Below are positions 61,230 through 64,000 of a DNA stretch of 64,000 bases, in pieces. The first letter of the stretch is position 1; each line of letters starts with the position of its first letter. Origin of the DNA: Clostridia bacterium (lineage in GTDB: Bacteria > Bacillota > Clostridia > Oscillospirales > CAG-272); the NCBI GenBank assembly GCA_017461385.1, contig JAFTXZ010000008.1, positions 124,001 to 188,000 on the forward strand. The letters are read 5' to 3'. Below the pieces are notes generated by a model that had not been told where the DNA came from, did no database searches, and saw only the letters and a program-made list of their open reading frames with translations. Position numbers and translations under genes: made by a program.

Positions 61230-63161
61230 ATGAAGGCTTTTATTAACGAAAAGGAAGTCCTTTTTGATGAGGGACAAAGCGTTTTTGACGCATCAAAAAA
61301 TGCAGAGCTAATTGACCGTAGTGTTATTGCCTGCAGAGTTAACGGAAATTTATGTGAGCTTACCAAGGCTCTTTGTGATGGCGATAAGGTTGAGCTATTG
61401 ACCTTTGCACAGGCAGACGGCAAGCACGTATTTTGGCATACTGCATCACACATTTTGGCTCAGGCTGTAAAGAGACTTTACCCTGAAACAAAGCTAACAA
61501 TAGGTCCTGCTATTGAAAATGGCTTCTACTATGATTTTGATTCTGCAATTTCCTTTACCCCAGAGGTGCTTAAGAGCATTGAGGATATGATGAAGAAGAT
61601 TGTTAAGGAAAATCTTAAGATTGAGCGCTTTGAGCTTCCAAGAGATGAGGCTGTGAAGTTTATGGAGGAAAGGAATGAGCCATACAAGGTTCAGCTTATC
61701 AACGAGCTTCCAGAGGATGCTATTATCAGCTTCTATCAGCAGGGTGATTTCGTTGACCTTTGTGCTGGTCCTCACCTTTTTGCAACTGGTGCAGTTAAGG
61801 CATTGAAGCTACTTCAGTGCACCGGTGCTTACTGGAAGGGCGACCAAAGCAACAAGCAGCTACAAAGAGTTTATGGTGTTGCCTTCCCAACCAAGGACGA
61901 GTTAAATGCTCATATTACTGCTATGGAGGAGGCAAGAAAGCGCGACCACAACAAGATTGGTCGTGAGCTTGAATTCTTCACAACCGTTGACTCTATCGGT
62001 CAAGGCTTGCCAATTCTTATGCCTAAGGGTGCAAGAGTAATTCAGTTGCTTCAGCGTTGGATTGAGGATACTGAGCAAAAACGTGGTTATCTTTTGACAA
62101 AGACTCCTTTGATGGCTAAGCGTGAGCTTTACAAGATTTCAGGACACTGGGATCATTATCTTGATGGTATGTTTGTGCTTGGTGATCCTGATGACTATAC
62201 TAAGGAATGCTTTGCGCTCCGTCCTATGACCTGTCCATTCCAATATCAAGTGTTCTTGAACAAAAAGCGCTCTTACAGAGACCTTCCTATGCGTCTTGGC
62301 GAAACCTCTACTCTATTCAGAAACGAGGACAGCGGTGAAATGCACGGTCTTATTCGTGTAAGACAGTTTACTATTTCCGAGGGACACTTAATCTTGCGTC
62401 CCGACCAGTTGGCTGAGGAATTCAAGGGCTGTCTTGAGCTTGCTAAGTATTGTCTTGAGACTATTGGTCTTTGGGAGGACTGTACCTTCCGTTTCTCACA
62501 GTGGGATCCTAAGCGTACTGACAAGTATGAGGGCACTCCTGAGCAATGGAACGAGGCACAGGAAATTATGGGTAAGCTTCTTGATGAAATTGGTCTTGAT
62601 TATGAGATTGGTATCGATGAGGCTGCATTCTATGGTCCTAAGCTTGACATTCAATGTAAGAACGTTTTCGGCAAAGAAGACACAATTGTAACAATTCAAA
62701 TTGATATGCTTCTTGCTAAGAAGTTTGGTATGGAATACGTTGATTCTAACAATCAGCTCGCAACTCCATATATTATTCACCGTACGTCTATGGGCTGTTA
62801 TGAAAGAACACTTGCGCTTATTCTTGAAAAGTATGCAGGTGCGCTTCCACTTTGGCTATCTCCTACACAGGCAGTTATCATTCCTGTTAACTCTGAGTTT
62901 GATGATTACGCTAAGGAAATTGAAGCTAAGATGCTTGCTTGCGGTATGAGAGTTGAGGCTGACCTACGTAATGAAACTATGGGTAAGCGTATTCGTGAGG
63001 CTCAGCTACAAAAGGTTAACTACGTAATCGTTGTTGGTGCTAATGAAAAGAAAGCCGGCACTGTTTCACTTCGTGCACGTGGTGGTATCGACCTAGGTGT
63101 TATGCCTATTGATGAAATGATTAGCAAGCTAAGTCAAGAAATTGATGAAAAGAAAAGATAA
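61230..63161 (+). CDS. thrS: Threonyl-tRNA synthetase
   Basis: 643 residues: TGS domain (1-60), editing domain with HTASHILAQAVKRLYP and the CAGPHL zinc-like site, then the class II catalytic core with RPMTCPFQYQVF, FRNEDSGEMHGL and the C-terminal GCYERTLALILE and anticodon-binding domain. Zinc ligands include the Cys in MTCPFQYQ. Starts after AAGGAG. Regulated by the T-box in front. Confidence 0.96.
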   Translation: MKAFINEKEVLFDEGQSVFDASKNAELIDRSVIACRVNGNLCELTKALCDGDKVELLTFAQADGKHVFWHTASHILAQAVKRLYPETKLTIGPAIENGFYYDFDSAISFTPEVLKSIEDMMKKIVKENLKIERFELPRDEAVKFMEERNEPYKVQLINELPEDAIISFYQQGDFVDLCAGPHLFATGAVKALKLLQCTGAYWKGDQSNKQLQRVYGVAFPTKDELNAHITAMEEARKRDHNKIGRELEFFTTVDSIGQGLPILMPKGARVIQLLQRWIEDTEQKRGYLLTKTPLMAKRELYKISGHWDHYLDGMFVLGDPDDYTKECFALRPMTCPFQYQVFLNKKRSYRDLPMRLGETSTLFRNEDSGEMHGLIRVRQFTISEGHLILRPDQLAEEFKGCLELAKYCLETIGLWEDCTFRFSQWDPKRTDKYEGTPEQWNEAQEIMGKLLDEIGLDYEIGIDEAAFYGPKLDIQCKNVFGKEDTIVTIQIDMLLAKKFGMEYVDSNNQLATPYIIHRTSMGCYERTLALILEKYAGALPLWLSPTQAVIIPVNSEFDDYAKEIEAKMLACGMRVEADLRNETMGKRIREAQLQKVNYVIVVGANEKKAGTVSLRARGGIDLGVMPIDEMISKLSQEIDEKKR

Positions 63162-63201
63162 TTTTAGGAAATAATATATAAAACAATCAAAGGAGATTTT
63201 T

Positions 63202-63816
63202 ATGTCAGAAAGAATTGAGGCAAGCTCTCTTTTCAACATTGGCTATGGTCTTTATGCCATTTCCTACAATGATGGAAAAAGAGACAACGCGTTTATATGC
63301 AATACTGTTGTTCAATTGACAAGCACTCCCTTGCAAATAGCTGTTACTATAAATAAGGCAAATTATTCTCACGACGTTATCAAAAGCACAAAAAAAATGA
63401 ATGTAAATTGCTTAAGCATCGACACTCCCTTTGAGATTTTTGAGAAATTAGGCTTCAAGAGTGGCAAGGATCACTCAAAGCTTGACGGTATTTTATATTG
63501 GAATTCTTCAAATGGGCTTGCTGTGCTAAGTGCTGATTATGCAAATTCATTTATTTCACTAAGCGTTAATGATTGCATTGACCTTGGTACACACTCAATG
63601 TTCATTTGTACTGTTACAGAGGCTGTGAATATTACAGAGATTGAGACTATGTCTTATTCCTATTATCACAAAAACGTAAAACCAAAGCCCCAAGCACAGA
63701 AAAAGTCAGGGTACGTGTGCAAAATTTGTGGTTATATCCACGAGGGTGATACCCTTCCTGAGGACTTTGTGTGTCCAATCTGTAAGCACGGTGCCGAGGA
63801 TTTTGAAAAGCTATAA
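63202..63816 (+). CDS. Flavin reductase-rubredoxin fusion (high-molecular-weight rubredoxin)
   Basis: 204 residues. The first 150 or so match the FMN-binding flavin reductase family (NAFICNTVVQLTSTPLQIAVT). The last 35 form a rubredoxin with the iron ligands in CKICGY and CPICKHG. This fusion is known in clostridia as Hrb, an electron donor to flavodiiron proteins that remove oxygen or nitric oxide. The partner is not in the window. Start follows AAAGGAG; no terminator separates it from thrS. Confidence 0.88.
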   Translation: MSERIEASSLFNIGYGLYAISYNDGKRDNAFICNTVVQLTSTPLQIAVTINKANYSHDVIKSTKKMNVNCLSIDTPFEIFEKLGFKSGKDHSKLDGILYWNSSNGLAVLSADYANSFISLSVNDCIDLGTHSMFICTVTEAVNITEIETMSYSYYHKNVKPKPQAQKKSGYVCKICGYIHEGDTLPEDFVCPICKHGAEDFEKL

Positions 63817-63819
63817 ACT

Positions 63820-63852
63820 AAAAAGCACTTGACAAAATGTCAAGTGCTTTTT
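63820..63852. terminator. Terminator after the rubredoxin fusion
   Basis: AAAAGCACTTGACA and its complement around AAA, then T-rich sequence. Confidence 0.9.
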
Positions 63853-63904
63853 CTTTGTTTTTTAAGACCTGCAAATTTTTTGTAAAGAGATAATAAGTAA
63901 ATTG

Positions 63905-64000
63905 CTCTTCTTTATCAAGCGTTGTGTCGGCGGTTAGGAGACGAGGAAGTGTTGCCTGCCTTTATGATAAACTTGACAGTTTTGATTCCAAAGAAATTAT
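63905..64000 (+). other. Possible structured leader RNA, truncated by the window
   Basis: After a U-rich gap the sequence becomes G-rich with GGCGGTTAGGAGACGAGG (63929-63946 region) and no open frame of significant length on the plus strand. The GACGAGG block and a following TTATGATAA recall parts of glmS-type ribozymes, but the typical UUAUCGA and later core are not seen. Only the 5' part is visible. Confidence 0.3.

Noticed and set aside
63921..63990. Minus-strand protein gene entering from the right edge
   Set aside because: The only open frame is about 25 codons, ends well before the terminator and has no context; more likely non-coding.
1..64000. Prophage, transposase or integrative element
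   Set aside because: No integrase, transposase, relaxase or phage structural gene was found; tRNA-Arg has no adjoining integrase or direct repeat of its 3' end within the window that I could see.

Overview
The window looks like chromosome from an AT-rich, low-GC Gram-positive anaerobe of the class Clostridia, probably an uncultured gut-type lineage. The evidence is a spoVT sporulation regulator, AddAB instead of RecBCD, strong AGGAGG ribosome-binding sites, consensus sigma-A promoters with 17-bp spacers, U-tract terminators, a T-box on thrS, ferredoxin-domain oxidoreductases and a flavin reductase-rubredoxin fusion. No phage, insertion sequence, integrase or CRISPR array was seen. Genes are tightly packed and most intergenic gaps can be explained by promoters, terminators or leaders. 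Species cannot be named from sequence alone.

Layout. 1-9.5 kb: a partial divergent topoisomerase B subunit (minus), then a plus-strand run of a GtrA-like membrane protein, a QueG-like iron-sulfur protein and addB-addA. 9.5-15.6 kb (minus): phosphoglucomutase, aconitase with a palindrome inside its promoter, and a large CvpA-like membrane protein. 15.8-17.9 kb: spoVT, an amidase and a TtcA-like protein. 17.9-22.4 kb (minus): a potA-potB-potCD polyamine transporter whose last gene fuses permease and binding protein. 22.4-25.4 kb: an M50 protease with a small membrane partner, rarA, and a small membrane protein. 25.7-33.6 kb (minus): a complete arginine operon, argG-argH-argC-argJ-argB-argD-argF, behind a consensus promoter with ArgR-box-like sites. 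33.8-38.5 kb (minus): fhs-tsaE-tsaB-rpiB-araA.

38.5-39 kb holds tRNA-Arg(CCG) and an ordered array of small hairpins. 39-45.1 kb: a small membrane protein, sfsA, an aldo/keto reductase with ferredoxin domain, then minus-strand coaW plus a methyltransferase-like protein, and a ThuA/oxidoreductase pair. 45.2-51.3 kb: ung, a birA-bioY operon with its own operator, a degenerate LCP-fold protein, a pseudouridine synthase and mtaB. 51.3-55.9 kb (minus): an NfeD-like protein and a surface-polysaccharide set (ABC exporter, initiating sugar transferase, one glycosyltransferase). 56-58 kb (minus): folT-folC behind a likely THF riboswitch. 58.2-64 kb: a metal efflux-type transporter, a Cys-rich unknown, a repeat-rich gap, a TlpA-like lipoprotein operon, T-box-thrS, a rubredoxin fusion, and the start of another possible structured leader.

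The best candidates for undescribed biology are the mirror-symmetric hairpin array beside the tRNA, the operator-like palindrome inside the aconitase promoter, the LCP-fold protein that has lost its catalytic residues, and a repeat-containing coding-like stretch antisense to the end of argF.
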